Positions 35,401-48,600 of a stretch of DNA of 64,000 bases are shown here, in pieces; positions within the stretch are counted from its first letter, which is position 1, and the number at the start of each line of letters is the position of its first letter. The notes beneath the pieces are model-generated. The model did not search any database and was not told the DNA's origin. It saw only the letters and a program-made list of their open reading frames with translations. Source of the DNA: Arcuatula senhousia (Eukaryota > Mollusca > Bivalvia > Mytilida > Mytilidae); contig OZ020307.1 in NCBI GenBank assembly GCA_963971305.1, positions 48,977,702 to 49,041,701 on the forward strand. The letters run 5' to 3'. The position numbers and the translations under genes are program-made.

Positions 35401-38400
35401 GTTTACTCTTATTTCGACTCGAGTTGTTGATTGATATTCAGTTATTTTGTGTTTCCATGTTTTTCATAATGTCTGTTTTTGTCCCGTTCTTGTTGGTGTT
35501 TACTGGTTTTTGTCTCTGCCCTTTCGGACTTTTGACATTCGGATACCCAATTGGTACCTCTGCTTCTGTACTTCCAATGTTTTGATTTAAATGCTACAGA
35601 TGAGAGGTTACTCCTTGAAATATCGATATATAGCATATCCAAATTACTCGTTTATACTGTACCCGCGTTTTGATATTTGTAATTTTGAAACCACTGGGCA
35701 ATTACCGCTGCTGGTGAATCAAAGGTCCCGGAAAGTAATCACAAGAATTAGGCGTATGATAGCTATTAGATTATTTAGAGTGAAACGCCCTTAAAATTAA
35801 AATTAAATTGTGTACACAGAGTCATAGTCCAAGTGTAACCAAATAGTGATATATCAGACCTGTGTGTATAAAACCTTGAACTTAGTTTCATTCCAGCTTG
35901 CTTCTTAACTATTTAGTAGGCTTGTTTCTGGTGTAACAGTTCTTTATACCCTTGGAAGATTAAATTTGATTTGATAGTACAATGAACCACACATATTTTA
36001 CTATTGTGAAAACCAACCATCATGGAAATCGCGTTAACATAAAATAGATAATAATACAAAAGGACGTTATGAAATGGAAAAGGGTGTCTAAAAACATAAA
36101 CAACACAAATAAACAAATGTCTGTATGGGCCTACCATTTAACTTAAAGGTGGTCCTAAAAATATTTTAATATGACTTTCTGTGAAAAGATAAATATTTGG
36201 GAGCAGACGTTAAGAGGTTTAGTTTCATATACTTAATACATGTAAAATATCCTCTTATATACTGTACATATGCAGCAGCAACAACTTCATATTAATATAC
36301 ATAAATTTATTTAAGATTGGTCTAACATGAGGTAAATAGCAGTGGCATAGCTAGGGTATTATTGAAGTGTACTCGTGAGTCGGCTTTAAAAAATAAGGGA
36401 TGACGTGTATTTTCTAGGGATTATACGTATTCCCTTAAACGGCCAGTGATTACGTGAAATCCCCAATTTTAAAGGGATTACACGTAATCTCTAATTACGC
36501 ACATGTCCTGTAGCATATACATATTTGAAAAGTGATTTTTCTTTACATTATTAATGTGTTTTTCTTTGTTTTAAAATCAAGGTATGATAGCAGAACAATG
36601 TCATTTTAATAGAAATAAAATTGACCTATGGTGTGGTTGGACTAGTTACGGAGATCAAAATTTTAGATGGAAACGTAGTAAGACTTCTATTTTAATATTT
36701 TTTGTATGTTCATGCGTTGATTTCTAAGTCACAACATGAATGATTATATAATATTGGTTTCAGCATGTACATTTATAACAACATATATATGATTGCATCA
36801 AAAAGGCACTAATTGGGCATTCGAGTGTCAAAAGTCCGAAAGGGCAACGACAAAACCGGTACACGCGAACAAGAAAAGCGTGAAGAAACACAAACCACAA
36901 AATCAACCGAATTGAAATCAAAAACAAGAAGTCAAGTCGTAACAAGAGTGAACTCAGGTGCCCCGAAAGAGTAAGTGGTTCCTGTCTGCTATAGCACACC
37001 CGTCGTGTTGCTAATTTCCAATTCAGTGCGTCAAATCCGATTAAGGATGTTTAATATGACTTAGTCGTAGTTAGTCTTAGTATTAATGAAATTTGTGTTT
37101 TTTTTCTTGTCCCATTTAAAACTTATAAAAAAAACAGAAATACCCGTTTTAAACCCATATTGGTATTCATATTTTGAAACTTCTGCTGGTGGGCAACAGG
37201 CCCCCGAGGATAATCACAAGTCTTATTGACAGTCTTGTCTGACACCAATTTAGCAATGAATGGTAATAATTGTGTGGCTGTTGTTTTTTAACACCGGGTT
37301 TCATTCCTTGAACTATACATGGTCGATTTTATCGATGTTGGATTTAGGATTTTTCTGAAATATTTTTTTCTGTGCTAGTGTTAAGTTTATTAAAGAAATT
37401 AGGAGTAAGTTGTGAAGTATTTCATTTTAATTCTGTGATGAGAGGTTTTTTCCGTGAAATATTTATATAGAGCATAACCAAAGTATTGTTTATATTTGCA
37501 TTTTTTAACCGATGGGTCGATAACCACTGCTGGTGAAACACAGTTCTCCAAAGGAAATCACAAACCTGGTCGTCAGACTTGTCTGATACGAGTTAACCAA
37601 TTAAGTTAATATTTTTTGGCTGTGAAATTTCCGATCGTTAAATACAAAATCGTGTGAAACACCAGGTTCCAATTTTGTACTGCACATGGTCGATATCTTC
37701 AGTACTTGACTTTACTTTACTGTTAATATGTAAAATGGTTTTGAGCACTTTAAGTACAATACTGTTTATCCTTTACCTTCCAAAATTTCGATTTAAATGA
37801 TGCTGCTGATGAGAGATTACTCCTTCAGGGTTTTTTTCCAGGATTTTGAGGACTTAAGTCACTTAAGGGGTCGACCAAAATGTTTGACCTCTTAATCCAT
37901 AACCATGTATGCTTCTTGCAGTCTGGTTGAAGCAAAAATGCTGATATATGCTAGCTATAGCTATGTATTTTCAGTACCATGAACAGGACACAGATTACCA
38001 CAGTTATCATGGTCAATAAAATATATTTAAACATTTGTTGAATGAATTTGACTACTTATATAAAAAAAAGATCACTGTCAGAATACTTTTTTGTTAATGT
38101 ACTGCAAATTCTTTGCCATTAATATTTTAGGCCAAAAAAAACAAATGATAACACGCCCACATTTTTACATACTAAGTAAGGACAAATAAGTATTACTCAT
38201 CAAGTTTTAAATGCTCATGGAAGCATAAAATCTTCATTTGAAGAAGCAGTTCTGTTTTTGTTTTATTATTTTTATAGCGGTACATGTAACTATAAGTGAC
38301 TGGTGGTCCCAAAAATTTTACAGACAACAGAACAGAACATCCTATATCTCATATATGTCCTTATTACTTTTGATTTTGATATATAGCATTTATGCATTAC

Positions 38401-39649
38401 TTATTTAATAATTTGGATAATTTTTAACGAAAAAAAAGAGAACATTGACTTTGTTTTTCTTTTTTAGGTTTTGGAGACGTTCACTTCATTCAAATAGAAG
38501 ACAGACTTTCTTCAAATTCACATGAAAACATGTCTGCATTGTTAAGAAAAAGCTTTTCATTTGAATCACGTGGAGATATGTGTTTTGAATTTGAGTATTA
38601 CATATCTTGTAAAACACATTCTTTGTTGGTTTTTGACGAATATCATGCCATAAATATCACCCTAACAAATAATGAACAGCCAAAACATGGGACAGGACGT
38701 CTTCCGTTACAACATTCTCACGCATCACCAACTCAATCCTTATTGGTTTTCCGAAACACAACTGCATTTACTGGTGAGATAAGAATTTTCAACTACACCG
38801 TTTTTGAAAATAATTGTGAAGGTATGAATCTGCAAAAAACAATAAAAATAAAATTAGTCTTTTTAAACATTAAAAATGGGTACTAAAACATTAAGACACA
38901 CGTACACAGATGGAATTGAGAACATATCTACATTAATTGTTAATTGTGCGATTAAATAATAAATCGGCTTTCATAAATTATGTGCACAATATTTTTTTGT
39001 ATAAAGGACAACTATGATTTACACAAATTGTCTTTTTTTTTTGTTAAATACACTTTTTATTGCGTTAATATTTTTTTGTACTGAAAGAAAAAAAATAGCT
39101 ACTGATGATAAGAATACATGTAGATTTATACATTTATTATCACTTCTTCTGCAAATCAACAATTTCAAAAAACGGCTTTCTACATGTACATGTACGTACA
39201 TTTTTGTCATATCTTCGTGTTGTTGCTCTTACCGAGCTATATCATATATTGCTGCATCTAAATTTCTTTTCTCAAAGAATTACAGGATGAAGAATTTCAA
39301 TGTGTAGATGTAAACAGGTCAACATCCATACGCGTACCTCTAAAATGTAACGTTACAGAAATTTCTTTTCATCCAAATATTAAGGAATGTCAAGAAGTGT
39401 ACCAGTCACTGAACGACAAAATAACAAAAAGCTGTGCCGTCCTTGTCGACCAAGAATTATGCGATACTGCCTTCTCTCTTGGACTTGTAGAGAGTCCCGC
39501 TTGTTTTTGGAAGTATGACATTGCCTTGGAATATGTTTGTGAAGGTAATATGTAAATTTAGATGTTAGGTTTCTGAATAAGTTTAAAAGATGTCAAAATT
39601 TAAGCATAGATTATATTCTGCATGTACCATTACTGAATCGAAAATCACA

Positions 39650-39680
<31 letters not shown>

Positions 39681-42600
39681 TTGCTTTACTCCCAAGCAGC
39701 ACGATTTCGGCTATATCCGGGAGATTAACATGAAAGTGGTGATACAATGAACATGAAATGATGATGATGAAGTGGAGGAAATTGGGACACAAGGCCAATC
39801 GGGTAGGAGAGTTTTGACTGCCACTGGAAAAAGGAGTGATGGGTAGGGACGGGAAATTTAGCCTCCTGCATGGAGATCCTACGGGTCCTACTCTTACCGA
39901 GACCTGCAGCAGGGTTCTTTAACGTGCGAGGAACGTGACATTTTTCCCAACACGGTGCACCACTATGGTTTGCGGTCAGGTTTTCCGCATTATCGCCTGA
40001 CGACCCCGCATCTCTCAATGTCAGGGCTGCCCCATTCAACCACCTGGGACACACAACCCAGTCGCTTTGTGGGCAAAGCGGCCTGACCCGATGTCAGGTT
40101 TCTGAGCGCTCTTTAGTGGACTTTTACCGACAAGCTTAGCTCTGCTTCGGGCTTATTCGCCACACGGAACCCGCACGGGTTGAAAATCACAATAAATTAA
40201 AATAGATTAGAATAACGACGCCAATACACATATCATGTCCGTGGTGAGTGAAGGGGTGAGTTGGTGTTTTACGGCCGTGCAACGCCTATAAGTTTTTTCA
40301 CAGGCAATGAACATGGATCGGGTGATACAATGAACATGAAATGATGATGAATGAAATATGGGGATGGGATGAGAAACAAAGGAAGGGTAAATTTTGAAGA
40401 ACCACAGGAAAAGGAGAGAGGTGGGTAGGGGCGGAAAATTATAGCCTATGTTGTGCACTACTTTGCGGTCTTTGGGGTCTTTGGGGTCTTTTATAATTGA
40501 CATAAAATGAAGCGTGACATTCTTCACACAAGTTGGCCCACTATGACAAACCCCGCAGACGAGGTCCACCCTACTCAGCCACCTAGGTTACACACTTGGT
40601 CGCTCTGTGGGCTGAACACTGACCGGCCGACGTTCGACACCAAGGCCCCGCACGGGATTTCATGTCCATGGCATTGTACTTAAAATATGTTATTACTTAT
40701 ATATATACATAAGTTTTAATTGTTTTATACAAAAAAAAATAAGATTGCTTTGAAGTAATAAGAATAATAGCAAGATAAGAATATGATATTTGATTTAAAT
40801 CTATAGAGAACAACCTTCAAACATGACTTAATTGCAAGTCTTACCCATTTGCATGTGTTTACTGAAAATATATCATTGACTATTGTTTTGATGAATGAAT
40901 CTTCACAACACTGTAATACTGGAAACCACATTCAATGTGTGGGAGCGAAACCGGAACTTGGTACTAGTTGAAGCGAGACATGTCAAATGACAAACGCCAC
41001 TGAAGGTAAGAAATTCTATTTTTTGCTTATGTAACAAGCTTTTTCGAGTTGAAGTTGAAATCGATTGACGCATATGTTAATTGACAAGTTGTGTGTCTTT
41101 TAACAGAGTCGTACGAAAGGGTTTTATATGAAAACGAGTTAAAAAATGTTGACCTGGTACTGGTGAAAAGTGAGATCACGACATCAAACAACATAATATT
41201 CAACGATTTAACGCATATCTGGTAGAACCAATTGATAAATTTTGAATAAAATGTTTTACTAAAAATAAAAATATAAGAAAAGACGACCCTGGGGCTGAAA
41301 TGACGCTTAAATCGTGGAAACAAAATCGAATCGGTGTACGGCAGCTTTTTGTTTTTCAAGTCATACGATGTACGGCAGCTTGAAAAAATTAGCGTACGGC
41401 AGCTTGTAATATCAATAATTAATTTTTGACATTTTAGCAATATATTGGTGCTTTTAGCTGTGATTAAAATAAAAACATGATTGTTTATCTTAGACAATTT
41501 TTTTCTGTGTATGGAAGGAATATCAAATACATATTTTGGTTTATATTTCTCTGGCATAACAGCATGCAAGCCAACTGTCCATATCTATATTTGATAATTA
41601 ATTTTGCAACTTCTGGTCTGCTTGCGCCGTCACTTGATTGAGCGATGTACTCTATAGATGTAGATGTACTGGATGTGGATAACGTATCACAAAACGAAGT
41701 TAACATGTAACTCCATGTTTATATCATTTAAATCTTTCACATTTCAGATGAATTCATCAATGTTGTCGGTTGACCTATCAGGGGAGGAAGAGGTGTTCAG
41801 GCGGGTTTACAACTGCACGTCATGTAATTATTACACGGACAGCAAGAGTAACCTTAACAAACATACGAAGCGAATGCACGAAATCCGAAATCAAAAAACA
41901 AGCATGTTTATTTGTGAAACTTGTGGCAAAGTTTTGAAGAGTCAATTTGGTTTGCAACTGCATGTAAAAAACAGCCACACCAAGGAATACAGATACATAT
42001 GCAACATTTGTCAAAAGGGGTACAACCAAAGAATTCCGTTTCGGTACCATGTAGCATCCCACTCAAATGTTGGACAAGATAAATGCAAGGCATGCAGAAA
42101 AGAATTTAACTCAAGTGGGTCTCTAAAAAGGCATATGGAAACGTGTCCCTCCAGTAAAAGCAACACCCGGCCACACACCTGTCCTATTTGCCAATCATCT
42201 TTCAGTAGAAAATACAGGTTAGACGAACACTGCCGTGGAAAACACGGAGATAAAAAATATGGCTGCTCCTCATGTGGAAAAAGATTTGGCTGGCGTTCTT
42301 CGCTTAAAGCTCATTTAAAAGTCTGTAAAGCATCCAACTAGATGAAGACTTATTAATATTCTTCATGACTGTTACTACGCAGGGAGCGTACACCAGTGTT
42401 TAACTACTTTGTTTTGAAGATACTCACGCATTCTGTACTGTTTATGTAAAATTGTTTCATGTCTAATAAGACAATCAATGTAATGTTAGGGGGCTAGGGA
42501 TATTATTGTTTCCTTTAGAAAATCCTATGAAAATATTTGTTATATCATTTTACACACAGAATATTATGGTCAAAATATTGATTTTAAAGTAAACATGGTA

Positions 42601-45600
42601 AACTAAGTTTTAAAAAATCCCTAGTCCCTAAACAGGTACCTTCATTTTATTTATATTTTTTTCATTTTTTATGTTTAATTTATTATTAAGACTCAGGGAT
42701 TTGAGTATGTTGATTTTTTTATATATAATTTTTTTTTTCTATTAAGAATTTGCTCAATCATTTTTTTATTTTTTTATTTTGTTTTTGTTAATACAAAAGT
42801 AATAAAGTTATTTGTATATTATGAAAATTTTGCATTTCGTATCCTGGTGCCATTACCATATTTTATCTCGCCTACGAAGTAGAGCAGTGCATATGGGTTA
42901 AGTAGTAGCTTAGCTTATCCCAATCTTTTAACCTAGAACTTATGTTTCCGGTTAAGTGACTTTGACAATTTTAAAAACTATCATATAAAAGCAATTTTAA
43001 GGTTTTATGTCCCCTTCAAATAATAAGAACTGTGATTCATAGGTTATTGAAACTTGATATGCATATGCCCCAGTAGTATATTAACACAGTTGGTCCCCAT
43101 ATTGACCTTGAACTTGATTTTCTGGTTGAGTGCCAATTTTCTGTTACATAAATAATAGAATAGTGAAGGTTTTATCTCAGAAACTTGAAGTAGGTTAATG
43201 AAACTTCATATGTGGTTGTGTCAGATCTAGATCTTAATGAGCTTCACAATTTGACAAAATATAACTGTATTAGCCCTCGTTCGTTCATTCCAAATGCCAG
43301 GGGGTCGGGAGGTGGTTGTTTACCTTTCTATACCAAAGAATGTTTCGATGTTTTAATGGGTTTCGTTGCAGTTTCTGTGTTTTATTTTAAGTTTTTGACG
43401 TGTGAATGTTTGTCGATTGTCTTTTTTGTCAGACTTCTCTGATCACGTATATATCGTAGTTGGCGGCACCGGAACTTGTGGTAAGTATACCCCCACTCGA
43501 CCATTCAGAAAACAGGAAGTAGATGACCAACTGACCTGGAAAGAGGAGGCACGGTACAACTCATCATGCTAAAGCTGTATACCAATTTGAAATCAATCCC
43601 TTCTGTAGAAGCCGAGAAATCTGTTACAAAAAATTGTCTATTTTTTTTTACCCATAAAAAGTCTAGGTTGGCTCGGAAAAAAGGAAGTAGATGATGGACT
43701 GTTGAATCTGTGTACCAAATTTAAAACCCATCCATCCAATAGAAGCCGAGAAATCTGTTACGAAAAATTTCACATTTCAAATTTTTTACCCTAAAACAAG
43801 AAGTAGATGATGGACTGGCCTGGAAAGAGGAGGCATGGTATAACTCATCATGCTGAAGCTGTGAAACCAATCCATCCAGTAGAAATTGAACCGGACGGAC
43901 AGACGGACGGACAAGGTGATTGCAATATAGCCCCCTCTCTTACGAGTGGGGGTATAAAAAGTAATAAGTACGTTAATAAATTACATTTTGTGCATTTTTT
44001 CATCAATCCAGAACCCAAACTCACATACATGACAACATACAAATTCCAAAGCGGATATAAAAACAGTTAATTTTGTACAGCTGAAGTAATCTCTCATCGT
44101 CACTGTATTGGAAGGCAAAACAAGACGAAAGTATTCAAACCTAAAACGTTCGAACAGATAAGCCAAATGTATTAACACAGAGAATTAAAACATAATGTTA
44201 AGAAGTTAGGAGATGTATGAAACAAGAAGTCCCAATAGATATTTTGAAATTGTGCGCCCTCCCGTTTGAAAATTTCAGTATCCGCCACAGCAGTGTATAA
44301 ATCAGCATTGGTCCTTATTTCGTACTAATAGCTTAAAATAAAATGGTAGGTTAAACCGGCTTTACAGTGCAAAACCTTTCACATCCAATGCTTAAGATTA
44401 TTTGAGTAAGATTTTGAATCCCTGAATTTTTTATTGTGCACTTCAAAATTCTTTCGGGCATCATGAACTATGACAACACAAATTGAGAAAAATTTCGGAA
44501 ACATTAAAGAAAAAGTTTCAGAAAAGCAAAACAACATCAAATTGCAGCTTCATACCATGTTTTATAATACAAATTATCAAAACGGGCCCCAATAGACAAA
44601 GTGCATTTTCAAGAAGTTATCTTGCATACATTTGTAAGTACCATTTGAAAAACAAACGAATGAAAAGTATTCGTACCCCCAAAAGTGCTGTATACATGCA
44701 AATGTGACTTAGAAGACAAAAAGAAAAAACATATCAAACAAATTGTTAATACTGTAATCAAAGTATGAAAACGTATGTCAACATAAATCAAATTTACAGT
44801 TTATAAATTAGTCGATCTCGATGCCTAATCTCTTGTGGGGCAATATCTTGCTTTCGTCACATTTGTGATGTTGCCGCACAGGAGCAACTCCCCTTGCAGC
44901 TTCGTCTGGCTTTGCAATAGTTACCAATCTTCGTTTAGGTTTCCGTTTTGCTCGTTCAATACTGTCAAACATGTGATCCCTAAAAAGTAAAAAAAGGTAC
45001 GTTAATTTTTGAGTACAAAAGCTCTTAGTACAGTAATAATTTTGTACTTTTATGTTGAGTCATCAATGATGTACTAACAGTAAAGCTTAAATGGAAAAAG
45101 TAGTTAATAAAACCATTTTTTTCACTGTTTTTTTTTTCAAATAGGCTAGTAAGATTAAAAAAAAATGTTTTCTTTTAAAGTGACAATGTCAAAAAAAGAA
45201 TGATGAGCAGAGATATAATAAATCGCGTATGTACTATGTTAATACGCTGTGATATCGGTCAAGAAATTCATACATGTACGTCCAGCTTTTTACAGTCAAT
45301 ACCGATCTAGCATTGTATCGACCTGATTCAAAGGCTATATTTTTTGTACAGTTAAGATACATGTGTGTAATGACGTGACACGTTTCTGGACTATATTATG
45401 TACAAGTTTAATTAAAAAAAACATTGATAAGAATGATAAATACTACAAAATTTCATGATTAGTTATGAAGGTTGAAATTAATAATTAATGCCATTTGGAA
45501 AATGTTCCCTTACACATGCTAAACATGATATGATGATTAATGAAAAGAATACAATTGAAATATTGTCTGTATAGCCACCGCCCACAAAATAGCAATAACT

Positions 45601-48600
45601 TGTGCACAATAATCTTACTTGACTGATATTCTGTGTACTATTGTCGGGTAAATATTGGGAGCATCGACTTCCATTCTCTCATCTGTATGTTGAAGGGAAT
45701 TTACTGGATACACTTTGGCTCTGGAAGTGTTCATATAGAAAGGACGATTTGGCATAAGCCTAGTGTGATTCATTTGACACGCCGATTCCAAAGCTAAAGG
45801 AATATCTTCGGCTTTGATTACTCCTGACCCTTTAGGATCCAAGTCCTGAAACTCACCAAAGAAATTTTCGGCCTCTAAACTCCCAAGTGACCGTACATTA
45901 AATCGGCCAGATTTTACATAAGGGTGTAACTGTATTCTACGGTCTATGTTTGTTAAGTATCCTTGAAACATTATATTAGGAACTCCTCTAATGTGAGACC
46001 CATAAGGCGGAAAGTTTATTAAAGATACATCCTCTAATATCCAGTTGCGAAGTACTAATCGTCTACGACATCTTTCTATGGCCGGTATACCTGGAGAGTC
46101 CTCCGATTCATGAAATTCACGCATGATACGACAAAATGTGGCCTCCTTTTTGTGTCCTAATCGTTCCATTTCCGTTTCGACATCTAATGAGAATGTTTCC
46201 ATTGCAATCGAGTCACTCTGCTTGTCTACGAGATCTTCAACATGTGAAATTTTAAGGTTCGTACTGTTGTTTTTTGCGACGTCTAGCCATGCTTCCTTTT
46301 TAATTCCTCTCTCTGGGAATCCATCTTTGCACACTTTGATTCTACAATTCGTTAGTAGATGATGAGGATCTAAGAAGGAAAATAAGTAGGATAATGTCGA
46401 AGGATTGTACTCAGGCCTCGAAAACCATATTACATCACCAATGTCATCTACAAAGGTAGGATTATGAAAACAACTCTGCATCCTCCAATTCTTAATTTTA
46501 TCTTGAAATGTATTTTCAGCTACCACAGCATTTAGAAATTTTTTAGGAAGTGACCTCACAGCTTTGCGACAGAGATTGACCAGAGACTCAGGCTGTTTTT
46601 TCTTTTTAGCTTTTAATGGGGGAGATATTCGCGAACTTGTCGTTGCCTCAACCATGACATTCACAATTTTAGGTTTAGCCCAGGATTTGCAGACATGAAG
46701 AGATGAATTGGCATGTTCTTCTCTGAATACGTCATAAAATACCAAAATTACTTTCTTAGTTAACTTAGACATGAGGTCTTTGTTGCACATTAGTCTCTGA
46801 AATTCTTCAAACGTTTGTGGATATTTCTTTGACCATTCTTGGCGTTTTTGTACATTTTGGAAGATTTTAAGAAGACTATCTCTATTTATTATGTTTTCAG
46901 AATCGACATTTTCAGTTGTCGGTAATTGTTCTTCCATTTGCATATCGTCAACAACATTACTAACTCAAAATTTTAAAGATTAGGTTCTGCTTGTTCCACA
47001 AAAGTCTCTACTTGAAGAATATTACTGGTTTCATTACTAATACCTATAGTATCATCGCTTAAATTCTCATTCTCTTGTTCGTACAGTCGGTCTAAGGCGA
47101 GGTCATTAGAAATATCTACCCGCCTTGAACTACTTGTAGAATTTTCCAAAGACGACAGAGATTCAACAGCCGAGTGATCGATTCCAGCTATTACTGCAGT
47201 TGGTAGATTTGACATAGCTTGGTTTACATTAATGGTTTCATTTTCATCGTTGTCGATCGTCTTTGTCTTTTTCTTTTCTTTCTTGCAAATTTGCAAATAT
47301 GATACTAAATTGGAGGACATTCGATAAAGTTTTTGATCGTCTTTTAAACCTACTATTATACCTGATTCACTTCGTTGAAAACACAAATTTTCTGTAACTT
47401 CTAAATGGCTCGTAACTTTAACTAGTCCTGTCGCAAAAATTTCGTCATGAAGGGATTTCGCCTTTCGGGCCTGTATTTCACATAAATGTTTCTTTTGTAA
47501 CTCTAATATGGTTAATGGCTCTTCATGTTCATCGTGGAAAGCTAGCCTTGCCCACTGTCCATCGTATGAAATGACAGGACAATATATTCCATAACGAAAG
47601 AGAGTTTCAAGCACATCTTGTAGCATTTTCCTCATTTGGTCTGCTCTCATACTGTATCCCTTAAAGGCAAAAGCTACAGGACATGCATGAGGCATTTCTG
47701 CCTTGTATGTCCTGTCAAGGTCGGCGAGCATAAAAACCAAGACTTCTGTCGCTCTTGTTGTGCAAATCTTATGACATTCATTGATGACATCTTCACATTT
47801 CATAAAAACTCTTATAATTTCATCTAGGTAGAGATTGGATTGTGCTAAGTCAATGCATCCTTTATGATAAATTCGCATGTCCGAATCATTAAACGAAAAA
47901 TGTTGACAAGGTTCGGCCGTGCAAGATGACAATTCAGCAATGAAACAAAATCTTTTTATTGAATCTCTTATATCTTGGATATTCGGATTTGTCACTTTGG
48001 GTATACATTTGTAATCAACAGTTTTAATAATGTTGTAAATTTTCCCCCATAAACTGGCATCAAATGAGACCTCCATAACCGTCATTGATTGGTCTGAATA
48101 TGACAAATAAAGAAGTTTGTCAACACCTAATGAATTCATTTCACTTAATACTTGACACACATAGTAGTGTGGGATATTGTAGTGCACAGGGGTTGTAAAA
48201 GTTTTATCGGGAAAAGGGCATTTTATTTCTATACCATATATAGGTTTTTCATCACTTTTCCGCCTTAAGCTTCCGTCCGGACTAACAACCAAAACTGTTT
48301 TGTCCCCTTCTTTTTCTACATAACATCCTTCTTCGTAAAAGGCTAAATTTGGAGCAAAGGCAGGTAGGTACTTTGAAACCAATGTTGCTACGGCGTTTAG
48401 TTCATTTTTGCTTCCATGATCAAATTTTTTCTGTAATTCGCTCGGGATTTCTTTTTCTGGTATATCTCCAGCTTTAATAAGAAGGTGCTCACGTTGTTTT
48501 TTTAACCCATCCAGACCTATTGCAGTATTTATGCTACTCCCTGTGACGTTGGATTTTTTACGTTCGTAAAACCAACCATCAGATCTTTGTTTTATCAAAG

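Larger units (their letters stand above)
32609..36581 (+). other. Gene B intron 2
   Basis: Filled with repeats: a long-unit tandem repeat (32960-34610), a CCGTA/ACGGAT-rich stretch (34660-35050), a family R fragment (35063-35571), a GCTGGTG-type repeat (35585-35790) and an inverted repeat copy at 36396-36520. No coding exon was found. Confidence 0.5.

Noticed and set aside
41027..41569. Open frames of 146-180 codons at 41027-41569 (-) and 50186-50626 (+) with identical sequence
   Set aside because: They lie within the transposon's inverted repeats, antisense to the first exon; identity comes from the repeat, not from a protein family.
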